64,000 nucleotides of DNA from Winogradskya consettensis (GCF_018332715.1 NZ_BOQP01000056.1:1-64000); one strand, 5' to 3'; numbered from the stretch's first letter, positions 10,224 to 19,320 are shown. Numbers and translations: made by a program. The notes: generated by a model not told the origin, from the sequence alone.

Positions 10224-11531
10224 GTGTCCACCGTCGCGCTCAAAGACGTCACCAAGGTCTGGCCGGACGGCACCGTGGCGGTCGACCGGGTCAGCCTCGA
10301 CGTGCAAGACGGCGAGTTCCTGGTCCTGCTGGGTCCCTCCGGCTGTGGCAAGTCCACCGTCCTGCGCATGATCGCCGGGCTGGAGGACCCCTCGGCCGGG
10401 GCGATCCTGCTCAACGGCGAACCGGTCCTGGACCTCCCGCCGCGCGACCGTCAGATCGCGATGATCTTCCAGGACTTCGCGCTCTACCCGCACATGACGG
10501 TCGGCGGCAACATCGGCTTCCCGCTGAAACTGTCGGGGGTCGAGCCGGACGCGCGCAGCGAGCGGATCGGTGACGTCGCCAGCGCGCTCGGCATCGGCGA
10601 CGTGCTCGGCCGCAAACCCGGCCAGCTCTCCGGCGGGCAGCGCCAGCGGGTCGCCATGGGGCGCGCCATCGTCCGGCGGCCGGGGCTGTTCCTCATGGAC
10701 GAGCCGCTGTCCAACCTTGACAGCGGGTTGCGCGCTGAGCTGCGTACCGAGATCAGCAGCCTGACCCGCGAACTCGGCGTGACCACCATGTATGTCACCC
10801 ATGACCAGGCCGAGGCGCTGACGATGGCCGACCGGGTCGCGATCATGCGCAAGGGTGTGCTGCAGGACATCGGTACGCCCACCGAGGTCTACGGCCGCCC
10901 GGCCACCCTCTACGTCGCGGCGTTCCTCGGCTCCCCGCGGATGAACCTGCTCGAAGCGTCGGTCTACGCGCACCTCGACCGCTACATCGCCCTGAACCTC
11001 GGCGAGCAGGCGCTGTACCTGCCCTGGAACGACATCCGGGCCCGCGCCCTGTCGCACTACCACGGTGAGCGGATCGTCGTGGGCATGCGGGCGGAGGCGC
11101 TGACCCCGGTCTCCCCGGACACCCCGGGCGACGCGGTGCAGGGGGTGCTGCAGGGCCGGGTCCGTTACCTCGAGCACCACGGGCACGAGTCGCTGGCGTT
11201 CCTGGACGTCGGTGCCACCGCCATCTCCGTGGACGAGTTGGGCAAGGGTGTCACCGAGCCGGCCGGTGGGGGCGGGGCGTTCCGGAGGTTCGGGGAGACG
11301 TTGCAGCGGCTCACCGGGCGTACGGAGAAGCCCGTGATCGTCCGCGAGGAGCCCAAGGCCTCAATCCTCAACGACCCGGGCCGGCATGCACGCAGGCCCG
11401 CTGAGCTGGCCGTACGCCTGGCGCCCTATCCGGCGATCGCGGCCGGGCACCCGCTCGCGATCGGCGTCCGCCTCGACGCTCTGCACTTCTTCGATGAGCG
11501 CGGCGACCGCATCGACATCGGCTGGCGCTGA
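10224..11531 (+). CDS. ABC transporter ATP-binding protein, carbohydrate-uptake (UgpC/MsmK) type
   Basis: 435 residues. Walker A GPSGCGKST at about 38-46, Q-loop IFQDFALYPHMTV, signature LSGGQRQRVAMGRAI at about 135, Walker B LFLMDEPLSNLD and switch His in THDQAEA. After about residue 240 comes the regulatory OB-fold region of the MalK class, here enlarged by an unusual insertion (about 345-400, GGGGAFRRF to RHARRPAEL). Such ATPases often serve several sugar importers. No permease or binding protein lies beside it, which fits a shared ATPase. The GTG start is chosen because AGGAGG lies six bases before it; in-frame codons extend upstream to 10143. Confidence 0.88.
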   Translation: MSTVALKDVTKVWPDGTVAVDRVSLDVQDGEFLVLLGPSGCGKSTVLRMIAGLEDPSAGAILLNGEPVLDLPPRDRQIAMIFQDFALYPHMTVGGNIGFPLKLSGVEPDARSERIGDVASALGIGDVLGRKPGQLSGGQRQRVAMGRAIVRRPGLFLMDEPLSNLDSGLRAELRTEISSLTRELGVTTMYVTHDQAEALTMADRVAIMRKGVLQDIGTPTEVYGRPATLYVAAFLGSPRMNLLEASVYAHLDRYIALNLGEQALYLPWNDIRARALSHYHGERIVVGMRAEALTPVSPDTPGDAVQGVLQGRVRYLEHHGHESLAFLDVGATAISVDELGKGVTEPAGGGGAFRRFGETLQRLTGRTEKPVIVREEPKASILNDPGRHARRPAELAVRLAPYPAIAAGHPLAIGVRLDALHFFDERGDRIDIGWR

Positions 11532-11545
11532 CTTTTGCTGCTCCG

Positions 11546-12049
11546 ATGACTGCCACGAAAGCGGTACACAGCGTAAGCTGCTCGGCGGTGGAGGAAACTG
11601 TTGACCAGCAGAGGCTGCGTCCGGCTCCGGTCAGGGAGTCGCCGGACGCGGGTGCCTCGCACCGTCAAACGGATCTTGATCGCGTGTTCGGCCGCGACGA
11701 CATCACCGTTCTACGACATGAGGTCCTCGAACGCCTCGACCGCCGCCTCGGCGATCGGCTCGACGGCTTCGTCCTCGCGATCAACGAAGTGATCACCAAC
11801 GTGGTCCTGCACGCCGGCGGGAACGGCCGGCTGGTGCTCGGGGTCAGCGGCAGCGCGGTCTGGTGCACGGTGACCGACTCCGGGCCGGGCATCCCGGAGC
11901 ATCTGCAGCACCCACCCGAGGTGCCGGAGGCGTTCGGCGTGGGCGGCCGGGGCATCTGGCTGGCGTACCAGCTGTGCGACGAAGTCACCATGGCGACCGG
12001 TCCGATCGGGACGACTATCGGACTCAAAATTGACCTGCCCGGCCAGTAA
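11546..12049 (+). CDS. HATPase_c (RsbW/SpoIIAB-like) ATP-binding regulatory protein
   Basis: 167 residues with a single GHKL ATPase domain: N-box LAINEVITNVVLHAGG, G1 box VTDSGPGIP, and the G2 region GVGGRGIWLAYQLCDEV. Single-domain proteins of this kind in actinobacteria are mostly anti-sigma kinases of the SpoIIAB/RsbW class. No anti-anti-sigma or sigma gene is adjacent, so the partner is unknown. It starts 14 bases after the preceding ATPase gene. The start is uncertain: the ATG at 11546 lacks a good ribosome site and the first 45 residues are not conserved-looking, so a GTG at 11588 is possible. Confidence 0.75.
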   Translation: MTATKAVHSVSCSAVEETVDQQRLRPAPVRESPDAGASHRQTDLDRVFGRDDITVLRHEVLERLDRRLGDRLDGFVLAINEVITNVVLHAGGNGRLVLGVSGSAVWCTVTDSGPGIPEHLQHPPEVPEAFGVGGRGIWLAYQLCDEVTMATGPIGTTIGLKIDLPGQ

Positions 12050-12169
12050 CCCGCATCTGAGCTGCTCAACGACCTGCTGAAAGACATCTGAACCCCGGAT
12101 GAAACGCCGTGGAAACGTCGTCGGGGGCTTTCCAGGGTGTCAGCGCCGATAGGCGACTACATTAGGCCG

Positions 12170-12910
12170 GTGCTCGGACTACCTCCTCACGTGACGGCAT
12201 GCCTCTTCGACCTCGACGGCGTGCTCACCCAGACCGCCCTGGTCCACAACGCGGCGTGGAAACAGACCTTCGACGCCTTCCTTCAGCGGTGGTCCGCTGA
12301 CCACGGGCAGCCGTACGTGCCGTTCGACTCCGGCGCCGACTACCACCAATATGTCGACGGGCGTCAACGCGCCGACGGTGTCCGCACCTTCCTCGCCTCG
12401 CGGGGCATCACCCTGCCCGAGGGCACCCCCGACGACGGACCCGACGAGGAAACCGTCAACGGGGTCGGCAACCGCAAGAACATCCTCGTCCTGCAGAAGA
12501 TCGCGGAAGGGGCGGTCCAGGTCTACCCGGGATCGGTCGACTACCTGCACGCCGTGCAGAAGGCCGGGCTGCGCCGCGCGGTGGTCTCGGCAAGCGCCAA
12601 CTGCAAGGACGTCCTGGACGCCGCGAACATCACCGATCTGCTGGAGGAGCGGGTGGACGGAGTCGTCGCCCGCGCCGAGAAGCTGCCCGGCAAACCCGCG
12701 CCGGACACGTTCCTCTATGGTGCGAAGCTGCTCGGCGTCGAGCCGGAGAACTGTGCCGTTTTCGAGGATGCCCTGGCGGGCGTCGAAGCGGGCAGGGCCG
12801 GCAAATTCGGCATCGTCATCGGCGTGGACCGCGTCGGTCAGGCCGACGCCCTGCGCGAGCACGGCGCCGACATCGTGGTCCAGGACCTTTCCGAACTTCT
12901 CACCCGATAA
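12170..12910 (+). CDS. pgmB: Beta-phosphoglucomutase (HAD superfamily)
   Basis: 246 residues. The HAD nucleophile motif is CLFDLDGVLT with both aspartates, followed by VVSASANCKD (motif II), the lysine in AEKLPGKPAPDTFLYG (motif III) and VFEDALAGVEAGRAGKFG (motif IV). Beta-PGM converts beta-glucose 1-phosphate to glucose 6-phosphate. The next gene, 24 bases downstream, is a GH65 phosphorylase that releases beta-glucose 1-phosphate, so the pair forms a disaccharide phosphorolysis route. The GTG at 12170 (MLGLPPHVTACLFD) matches the usual N terminus of the family; a GTG at 12137 would add 11 residues. Confidence 0.88.
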   Translation: MLGLPPHVTACLFDLDGVLTQTALVHNAAWKQTFDAFLQRWSADHGQPYVPFDSGADYHQYVDGRQRADGVRTFLASRGITLPEGTPDDGPDEETVNGVGNRKNILVLQKIAEGAVQVYPGSVDYLHAVQKAGLRRAVVSASANCKDVLDAANITDLLEERVDGVVARAEKLPGKPAPDTFLYGAKLLGVEPENCAVFEDALAGVEAGRAGKFGIVIGVDRVGQADALREHGADIVVQDLSELLTR

Positions 12911-12934
12911 CCTTTCACTTCGAGAGGCACCACC

Positions 12935-15301
12935 GTGATCCGTGAACGGGCTTACCCCGTCGACCCGTGGCACATCCGGGAAACCCGGCTGGACCTTGAT
13001 CTGCTGGCCCAGTCCGAGTCGGTCTTCGCCCTTTCCAACGGCCACATCGGCATCCGCGGAAACCTGGACGAGGGCGAGCCGCACGGCCTGCCGGGCACGT
13101 ACCTCAACTCGTTCTACGAGCTGCGGCCGCTGCCGTACGCGGAGGCCGGTTATGGCTTCCCCGAGTCGGGCCAGACGATGGTCAACGTCACCAACGCGAA
13201 GCTGATGCGCCTGCTCGTCGATGACGAGCCGTTCGACGTCCGTTACGGCGAGCTGCGCTCCCACGAGCGCACCTTGGACCTGCGCGCGGGCACCCTCGAG
13301 CGGATCGTGGAGTGGGTCTCGCCCTCCGGCCAGGGGATCCGGGTCCGCACGGTGCGAATGGTGTCCTTCACCCAGCGCTCCGTCGTGGCCTTCCTCTACG
13401 AGGTCGAACCGCTCAACGACACCGCGCGGCTGATCCTGCAGTCCGAGCTGGTCGCCAACGAGCAGCTCCCGATCAGCAGCAAGGACCCGCGCGTCGCCGC
13501 CGTCCTCGACCACCCGCTGCAGGCCGAGGAGATGCTCGAGCAGCGCACCGGCGGCCTGCTCGTGCACCGCACCAAGGCCAGCGACCTGCGCATGGCCGCT
13601 GCGATGGAGCACCTCGTCGAGGCGCCCGGCAAGCACGCGGTCACCACCGAGGGCCACCCCGACTGGCTGCGCACCACCGTCGCCTGCAAGCTCGAGCCGG
13701 GCCAGAAGCTCCGCGTCGTCAAGCTGGCCGCTTACGGCTGGTCGAGCAACCGCTCTCTGCCCGCCGTGCGCGACCAGGTCGGCGCGGCGCTCGCGAGTGC
13801 CCGCCTGGACGGCTGGGAGGGTCTCCTCGACGCCCAGCGTGAATACCTCGACGAGTTCTGGGACCACTCGGACGTCAAGGTGGAGGGTGACCCCGAGGTC
13901 CAGCAGGCGGTCCGCTTCGGACTGTTCCACACCCTGCAGGCCGGCGCCCGCGCCGAGCAGCGCCCGATCGGCTCCAAGGGCCTCTCCGGCCCCGGCTACG
14001 ACGGCCACACGTTCTGGGACGCCGAGACCTTCGTGCTCCCGGCCCTCACGTACACCCAGCCGGCTGCGGCAGCGGACGTCCTGCGCTGGCGGCACTCCAC
14101 CCTCGACCTGGCCAAGGAGCGCGCGCAGACGCTCGGCATCCAGGGCGCGGCGTTCCCGTGGCGCACCATCCGCGGCCAGGAATGCTCGGCCTACTGGCCG
14201 GCCGGCACCGCGGGCTTCCACATCGGCGCCGACATCGCCGACGCGGTCCGCCGCTATGTCTCCGCAACCGGCGACTACGACTTCGAACGCGAGGTCGGCC
14301 TCGAGCTCCTCGTCGAAACCGCCCGTCTCTGGCGCTCCCTGGGCCACCACGACCGCCACGGCCGCTTCCACATCGACGGCGTCACCGGCCCCGACGAATA
14401 CACCGCCGTGGTCGACGACAACATCTACACCAACCTCATGGCGCAGCAGAACCTGCACGCCGCGGCGGACGCGGCGAAGCGCCACCCCGACCTGGCCCGC
14501 AAACTCGGCGTCGACGACGAGGAACTGGCCTCCTGGCGCGACGCGGCGGCCGCGGTCCACATCCCCTACGACCGCGAGCTGGGCGTCCACCAGCAGTCGG
14601 AGGGCTTCACCCGGCTGCAGGAGTGGGACTTCGAGAACACCCCGCCCGAGGCGTACCCGCTGCTCCTGAACTACCCGTACTTCGACCTCTACCGCAAGCA
14701 GGTCGTCAAGCAGGCCGACCTGGTCATGGCGATGTACATCCGGGGCGACGCCTTCACTCCCGAGGAAAAGGCCCGCAACTTCGCCTACTACGACGCCCGC
14801 ACGGTCCGCGACTCCTCGCTCTCGGCCTGCATCCAGGCCGTCATGGCAGCCGAGGTCGGCTTCACCGAGCTGGCCCACGACTACCTCGGCGAAGCAGCCC
14901 TGATGGACCTCCACGACCTCCACCAGAACGCCCGCGACGGAGTCCACGTGGCTTCCCTGGCAGGCTCCTGGATCGCCCTCGTGGCGGGCCTGGGCGGCAT
15001 GCGCGACTACAACGGCCAGCTGTCGTTCGCCCCGCGCCTGCCCAGCCGCATCGACGGCCTGGAGTTCTCGTTGCTCTGGCGCGGCCTGCGCCTGCGCGTC
15101 GAGGTCGCCCGCGACGAGGTCACCTACTCCCTGCGCAACGGCGGCGGCTCAGCCCGCCTCGACATCCTCCATCACGGCAAAGAAGTCACGGTCACCCAGG
15201 TCAAGCCGGTCGTCCTCCAGATCCCGGCCGCCCTCCCGACCGGCCCCGCCCCCACCCAGCCGGCCGGTCGCGCTCCGGTTCGCAGGGCCGCAACCCTTTA
15301 A
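12935..15301 (+). CDS. Glycoside hydrolase family 65 disaccharide phosphorylase
   Basis: 788 residues, the normal length for GH65. N-terminal beta-sandwich domain (SNGHIGIRGNLDEGEP, LPGTYLNSFYE), then the (alpha/alpha)6 catalytic domain with FWDAETFVLPALTYTQP and, at about residue 485, GVTGPDEYTAVVDDNIYTN, where the Glu is the general acid. The C-terminal cap ends about residue 760. Members phosphorolyse maltose, trehalose, kojibiose or nigerose; sequence by eye cannot say which. Adjacent pgmB supports an inverting phosphorylase giving beta-glucose 1-phosphate. GTG start after GAGAGG. It is cytoplasmic: no signal peptide is present. Confidence 0.88.
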   Translation: MIRERAYPVDPWHIRETRLDLDLLAQSESVFALSNGHIGIRGNLDEGEPHGLPGTYLNSFYELRPLPYAEAGYGFPESGQTMVNVTNAKLMRLLVDDEPFDVRYGELRSHERTLDLRAGTLERIVEWVSPSGQGIRVRTVRMVSFTQRSVVAFLYEVEPLNDTARLILQSELVANEQLPISSKDPRVAAVLDHPLQAEEMLEQRTGGLLVHRTKASDLRMAAAMEHLVEAPGKHAVTTEGHPDWLRTTVACKLEPGQKLRVVKLAAYGWSSNRSLPAVRDQVGAALASARLDGWEGLLDAQREYLDEFWDHSDVKVEGDPEVQQAVRFGLFHTLQAGARAEQRPIGSKGLSGPGYDGHTFWDAETFVLPALTYTQPAAAADVLRWRHSTLDLAKERAQTLGIQGAAFPWRTIRGQECSAYWPAGTAGFHIGADIADAVRRYVSATGDYDFEREVGLELLVETARLWRSLGHHDRHGRFHIDGVTGPDEYTAVVDDNIYTNLMAQQNLHAAADAAKRHPDLARKLGVDDEELASWRDAAAAVHIPYDRELGVHQQSEGFTRLQEWDFENTPPEAYPLLLNYPYFDLYRKQVVKQADLVMAMYIRGDAFTPEEKARNFAYYDARTVRDSSLSACIQAVMAAEVGFTELAHDYLGEAALMDLHDLHQNARDGVHVASLAGSWIALVAGLGGMRDYNGQLSFAPRLPSRIDGLEFSLLWRGLRLRVEVARDEVTYSLRNGGGSARLDILHHGKEVTVTQVKPVVLQIPAALPTGPAPTQPAGRAPVRRAATL

Positions 15302-15355
15302 GATCAAGATGTCGTAGCTCGGTGGGTGGTGCTGACCGCAACTCCCGTCGAGGCC

Positions 15356-15409
15356 GGGCCCGAGGATCCAGGAGCTGGCGCTCCGTGAACGGATCCCCGG
15401 GCCCTTCTT
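15356..15409 (+). terminator. Nested-hairpin terminator after the pgmB-GH65 operon
   Basis: Arms 15356-15369 and 15391-15404 pair over 14 bases with one mismatch (GGGCCCGAGGATCC with GGATCCCCGGGCCC). The loop contains its own small hairpin (GGAGC/GCTCC). The second arm is followed by TTCTTT. Confidence 0.75.
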
Positions 15410-15604
15410 TCTGCGTGCGGGGCGTCGCCTCGCTCCGCATCGGCCTGGTTTTCTTGGTTCGTGGTGGGGTTCCGGGCTTTGCTTTTGCAACGCCGGTTGT
15501 ACGCCTGGTGCTGAGCGCGGAGTAGCGGTCCCGGCTGTTCGGGAGGTCCGGCTCTCGGCTCGTCTGCCCGACCCGACGCCGTGGCGGCATTAGACTCGCC
15601 GGCC

Positions 15605-16162
15605 ATGGGATCGCTCATCTTCAGCCTCAATGTCACCCTGGACGGTTGCGTCGACCACCAGGAGGGCATCGCCGACGACGAGACACACGCCTACTTCACC
15701 CGTCTCATGGACGAGGGCGGAGCAATGCTGTGGGGCCGCGTCACCTACGAAATGATGGAAAGCTACTGGCCGGCCGTCGCCCGAGGTGACGAGCAGGCAC
15801 CACCGGCCATCCACGAGTGGGCGGTCAAACTGGACGCCAAACCCAAGTACATCGTGTCAACGACGCGCACCGACTTCCCGTGGACCAACAGCCACCACCT
15901 AGCCGGCAACCTGCGCGAGAGCGTGCAAAATCTCAAGGACGCAACCCCGGCCGGCGTCCTCCTCGGAAGCGGCAAACTCGCCACCGAACTGGACCGCCTG
16001 AACCTGATCGACGAATACAAATTCCTCATCCAACCCAGAATCACCGGCCACGGCCCAACCCTCCACCAAAACGGCCTACCCACCACCCGCCACCTACAAC
16101 TACTCTCCTCAACCCCCCTCCAAAACGGCGTAGTAGCCATGCACTACCGCCGCACCCCCTAA
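15605..16162 (+). CDS. Dihydrofolate reductase-fold (RibD C-terminal) family protein
   Basis: 185 residues: MGSLIFSLNVTLDGCVDH at the N terminus, LWGRVTYEMMESYWP, KYIVSTTRTDF, VLLGSGKLATELDRLNLIDEYKFLIQP and ITGHGPTLH. This is the small stand-alone RibD-C/DHFR-like reductase family common in actinobacteria, presumed NADPH-dependent, substrate unknown. A GTG at 15581 would add eight residues but the ATG at 15605 matches the common start. The 3' half shows a run of C-rich codons grading into the repetitive stretch that follows. The 300 bases upstream contain only the terminator of the preceding operon. Confidence 0.85.
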   Translation: MGSLIFSLNVTLDGCVDHQEGIADDETHAYFTRLMDEGGAMLWGRVTYEMMESYWPAVARGDEQAPPAIHEWAVKLDAKPKYIVSTTRTDFPWTNSHHLAGNLRESVQNLKDATPAGVLLGSGKLATELDRLNLIDEYKFLIQPRITGHGPTLHQNGLPTTRHLQLLSSTPLQNGVVAMHYRRTP

Positions 16163-16250
16163 CCCCCCCCGCCCGCCCCTCACCCCACCCAGTCTGTGCG
16201 GCCGGGTTCCGGCGTCATGAGGCCACCGTCCTTGCCCCGCCTATCCTTCA

Positions 16251-16390
16251 CCTCGCCCTGCCTCGCCCTGCCTCGCCCTGCCTCGCCCTGCCTCGCCCTG
16301 CCTCGCCCTGCCTCGCCCTGCCTCGCCCTGCCTCGCCCTGCCTCGCCCTGCCTCGCCCTGCCTCGCCCTGCCTCGCCCTGCCTCGCCCTG
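16251..16390. repeat. Minisatellite: 14 perfect copies of a 10-bp unit
   Basis: The unit CCTCGCCCTG is repeated 14 times with no mismatch, followed to about 16530 by degenerate C/T-rich units (GGCTCCGTCTCGTC and similar). A 10-bp period is one helical turn, so the repeats would face the same side of the DNA. Ten is not a multiple of three, and the stretch is open in several frames on both strands, which is an effect of the repeat and not evidence of a gene. Confidence 0.95.
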
Positions 16391-17546
16391 CCTCGCTCCG
16401 TTTCGTCGGCTCCGTCTCGTCGGCTCCGTCTCGGCCCGGACATTTCCGGCCCGCTCCGTCTCGTCCGGACGTTCCGGCCCGCTCCGTCTCACCCGGACGT
16501 TCCGGCAAGCTTCGTCTCGCCCGGCTGTTTCCCACGCGGCCGTTTCTCGCGCGGGTCTACGGAAATGCGCGGAGGGCCGCTCGGAGTGGCACGCTGCGGT
16601 GTTCAGGGGCTCCGCCCTGCCGTCGCTGGCCGCACTTATCTGACTTTCAAGACATGCATCCGTGAGTGCGCCTGCCCTGCTGCCGCCTGGTACTGGAGTT
16701 CGTGGTTCAGGGATCGTCGATTCGGGAGCCCCGGCCGACGCTTACTTTTGTCACGGACCACCACATGCGGCTCACCGTCGGCGCGAACCGGATCAACTGC
16801 TCCAACCCGCGCTGGGCCTTTCGCCCGTTGGCGGGACCCCGCTTGGTTTGCCGTGCGGCCCGACCTTGCCCTTCACCGTGGCGGACGAGCGCCCGTAAAC
16901 GCCAACATTCGCCGTGTTGCCCGTGGCGTTTGCGGTTCCTCGCTACTGACAGGTGCCAGGCACGAGCGACTCCCCACAGGTTCGGGTTGGCGGGCCCCAG
17001 CCGGCCAACAGGCCCTGACGTCGTCACCCGGCGTGGGTCACGCCGGGACAGGCCGGCACCGGCGAGACGCCGCCCCGCTCGACGCGCTTCTGAGGCATCC
17101 GGAAGACCGCCGACGGGACCCGAATGGTCCGTGTCCGCCACCTCCTGTGCCGATGTGGCGGCGATGGCGAACACCGCGTTCAGGTGCACGACTTGCGACG
17201 AGCGAACTGGCCCGACGACCAGTCCTACGGCAGACCGGGAACCAGATGCACGAAGCGCACTGCCAGTGCCGCTTTGTCCTGCAACGCGCCCAGAGCGGCA
17301 AAAGGGACTAGGGCGGCCAAAGCGGCCAAAGAGCCCAGGGCGGCCACGGCGGCCAGAGCGGCCAGAGCGGCCAGAGCGGCTAAAGCGGCTAAAGCGCGGC
17401 CTATCTGCCCCTGCCGTAACCGCAGGTTGTGCCGCCGCCCAGCCGGCCTGCCCAACACCGTGCGCGGTTCCGGCGGTTGGCCGTATCCCGCGCGGGTCTT
17501 GCCCCCGGTGGCCTGGGGAGAGGCTGGGTGATGAGGGCGGTGGGGG
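16391..17546. other. Gene-poor stretch of about 1.15 kb
   Basis: Several long open frames exist on both strands here, but none has a recognisable domain, a ribosome site or a plausible amino-acid composition (rich in Arg, Pro and Ala with repeats), so I call no gene. It holds the degenerate end of the minisatellite (to about 16530) and a second tandem repeat at 17312-17392. It may be the remains of decayed genes. Confidence 0.6.
17312..17392. repeat. Nine imperfect copies of a 9-bp unit
   Basis: Units of the form (A/G)GCGGCCA(A/G), for example AGCGGCCAG, repeat nine times in tandem. The 9-bp period makes every frame repeat three residues (for example Ala-Ala-Lys), explaining the long open frames across it. 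Confidence 0.85.
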
Positions 17547-18062
17547 TCAGGCGGGGGTGGGGAGTTTCAGGTGCATGGATTGGTAGGTGGTCTGGTGGGG
17601 GCCGGGGCGGTGGGTGCCGGTGGGGGACCAGCCGTGGTGGGCGTAGAAGAGGAGGGCGCGGGTGTTTTGTTGCCAGACTTCGAGGAGGCCGGTGGGGGTG
17701 TTGGTGCGGCGTAGGTAGGTGAGGAAGGTGGCGTGGAGGCGGGTGCCGATTCCTTTGCTCCAGTGGGGTGGGTCGACGTGGATCTGGAAGAGTTGGCCGG
17801 CTGGGGTGCCGTCGGGGGTGGGGGTGAGGGCCGGGCCCATGGCGACGGCGCCGACCACTTTGTCGTCGATCACGGCGCAGTAGATCGTGTGGTCGGGGGA
17901 TTCGACTGCTTGGGTCCAGGCTTCGCGGCGGTGGTCGGCGCCGGCGGGGTCGGCGGTGCTGTCGGCGAGGAGGCCGCCGGTCTGGTAGTAGGAGGCTCGG
18001 GCTCGGGTGTGGACGTCGGCGATGCGGTCGACGTCGGCGAGCGTTGGTTCCCGGATCAGCAT
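17547..18062 (-). CDS. GNAT-family N-acetyltransferase
   Basis: 171 residues starting MLIREPTLADVDRIADVH, with GGAAGGA five bases before the ATG. The acetyl-CoA binding region is visible as LFQIHVDPPHWSKGIGTRLHATFLTYLR (the Q/R-x-x-G-x-G/A loop as SKGIGT), followed by LLEVWQQNTRALLFYAHHGW, the typical C-terminal part. It would transfer an acetyl group from acetyl-CoA to an amine; the substrate is unknown. It follows the riboswitch-controlled hydrolase gene on the same strand but is separated from it by a terminator. Confidence 0.85.
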   Translation of the reverse strand: MLIREPTLADVDRIADVHTRARASYYQTGGLLADSTADPAGADHRREAWTQAVESPDHTIYCAVIDDKVVGAVAMGPALTPTPDGTPAGQLFQIHVDPPHWSKGIGTRLHATFLTYLRRTNTPTGLLEVWQQNTRALLFYAHHGWSPTGTHRPGPHQTTYQSMHLKLPTPA

Positions 18063-18099
18063 GTTGGTCCTTCCTGCGGGCGCCCCGATATGCGAAGAA

Positions 18100-18131
18100 G
18101 CCCCCACTCCTCCGGCGGGAAGAGTGGGGGC
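18100..18131 (-). terminator. Intrinsic terminator after the leftward cell-wall hydrolase gene
   Basis: Ten-base stem GCCCCCACTC / GAGTGGGGGC with a 12-base loop, followed on the minus strand by CTTCTTCG. It lies between the hydrolase stop (18154) and the GNAT start. Confidence 0.75.
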
Positions 18132-18153
18132 CTGTGGGGCGCGGAGGGCTCGG

Positions 18154-19173
18154 CTACAACATGGAAACGTGTACGTGGTCCGTGTGGTTGCTGGGTCCGT
18201 GGTAGTTCTTCCAGCCGGTCGCCGGGAACCAGATCATGCGGTTCCAGATGACGTAGAGGATGCCGAGCTTGTCGGCGTTACGGACGAGGAAGGCCATCAC
18301 TTCGTTGCCGTACTCGCGGGTGTCCTGGTTGTGCCAGGGGGCGAAGCCGCTCTTCTGCAGGGACCAGTCGCAGGCGCGGCCCTTGGGATGCTCGAACGGG
18401 CCGCCGTTGCGGTGACAACCGACAAAGCGGTTGAATCCGGCTTTCTTCACTTCCTTGTACATGTGGTACGTGCGAGGAGTGATGCAGCCGTCCGTTGTCG
18501 GGTCGTTCACACTGCACGATTCGGCGGGCAGAGAACCGTCCGAGTTGCGCGGGGTGGCAGAGGCGATCTTGCTCTTGGCAGTGACGAAGCCGCCGGTGAC
18601 GGTGTCGCCGCCGACGAGGTTGAGGGCCTTCTCGGCCGATTCCTTCTGCTTCTGCATCGAGGCGAGGTTCTGCTTCTGCGCGGCGACCTCCTGGTCGAGG
18701 CGGGCCTTGTTGGTCGCCACCTCCTCGATGGCCGCGTCGAGCTCGCGCAACTTGTGATCGTGCAGCGCGTTGATCTCGGAGAGCGAGACCGCCTTGTCGA
18801 GGAACGCGTTGGCGGAGTCCGAGTTGAGCAGGAAGCCCATCGTGCTGACGCCACCGGTGCGGTACTGCTGGGCAGCCACCGCGCCCACCTCGGGCAGGAG
18901 TGCGTCGCGCTTGGCCTCCGCGGACTTCACTTTCAGCGAGAGGTCGAGCTGGGTCTTGGTCGACTTCGCGACTGCGGCCTTCGCGTCGAGGTAGCGCCGG
19001 CCGGTGCTGTCGAGCAGATCGTTCAGCTGGGGATTGTCGTCGCCGTCGTCGGCGGTGGAGCTGTCACTGCCGCCCGGGGCGGCGCTCGCGGGTGCGCCGG
19101 GTACGGCGACCGTGGCCACCGCGAAGATCGAGGCCAGGGCGAGGACGAGCCACCGGCGGGGTCTTGCCGTCAT
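18154..19173 (-). CDS. Secreted coiled-coil protein with M15-like (ARB-07466-type) C-terminal hydrolase domain
   Basis: 339 residues. Signal peptide MTARPRRWLVLALASIFAVATVAVPGAPASA. Residues about 45-190 are a long alpha-helical coiled coil like the N-terminal part of actinobacterial RipA/NlpC-type hydrolases. The C-terminal 120 residues hold GCITPRTYHMYKEVKKAG, HPKGRACDW and SNHTDHVHVSML: the His-x6-Asp and His-x-His pattern of zinc M15-type peptidases. A peptidoglycan peptidase or binding role outside the membrane is likely. ATG chosen because GGAAGGAAA precedes it. It is a paralogue of 19738-20820, divergently arranged, and both carry a c-di-AMP riboswitch leader. Confidence 0.85.
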   Translation of the reverse strand: MTARPRRWLVLALASIFAVATVAVPGAPASAAPGGSDSSTADDGDDNPQLNDLLDSTGRRYLDAKAAVAKSTKTQLDLSLKVKSAEAKRDALLPEVGAVAAQQYRTGGVSTMGFLLNSDSANAFLDKAVSLSEINALHDHKLRELDAAIEEVATNKARLDQEVAAQKQNLASMQKQKESAEKALNLVGGDTVTGGFVTAKSKIASATPRNSDGSLPAESCSVNDPTTDGCITPRTYHMYKEVKKAGFNRFVGCHRNGGPFEHPKGRACDWSLQKSGFAPWHNQDTREYGNEVMAFLVRNADKLGILYVIWNRMIWFPATGWKNYHGPSNHTDHVHVSML

Positions 19174-19190
19174 CCAGTTTCCTTCCACGT

Positions 19191-19320
19191 TGCCGCCTAC
19201 CGAGTTAGCTGACGGGTTCGGGACGGAAGCGATCCCTACCGCTGATTACTCAGCGGATTCACCCCATTACTGAGTGGTTCCCCGGCTCGCCTGGTGGCGA
19301 TTGAGCGGTGGTCCGCCGGT
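19191..19320 (-). promoter_or_regulatory. c-di-AMP riboswitch (ydaO/yuaA class) for the leftward hydrolase
   Basis: Read on the minus strand, the conserved core is all present: CCGGGGAACCA, GGGGTGAATCCGC, GGTAGGGATC, and CCCGAACCCGTCAGCTAAC, closed by GGCGG close to the ribosome site. These elements match the ydaO/yuaA aptamer that binds cyclic di-AMP. In known cases ligand binding turns the downstream gene off. The aptamer ends about 18 bases before the start codon, so control of translation or of transcript elongation are both possible; no separate terminator hairpin was found between them. Confidence 0.95.

Noticed and set aside
12179..14947. 922-codon leftward frame
   Set aside because: Antisense shadow of the pgmB and GH65 genes, whose families are unmistakable.
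16196..17311. 371-codon frame through the minisatellite
   Set aside because: Openness is caused by the 10-bp repeat (LALPRPASPC over and over); no domain or start signal.
16666..17586. 306-codon rightward frame, and a 160-codon frame opposite it
   Set aside because: Arg/Pro-rich, contains the 9-bp repeat, runs into the GNAT gene; no recognisable domain.
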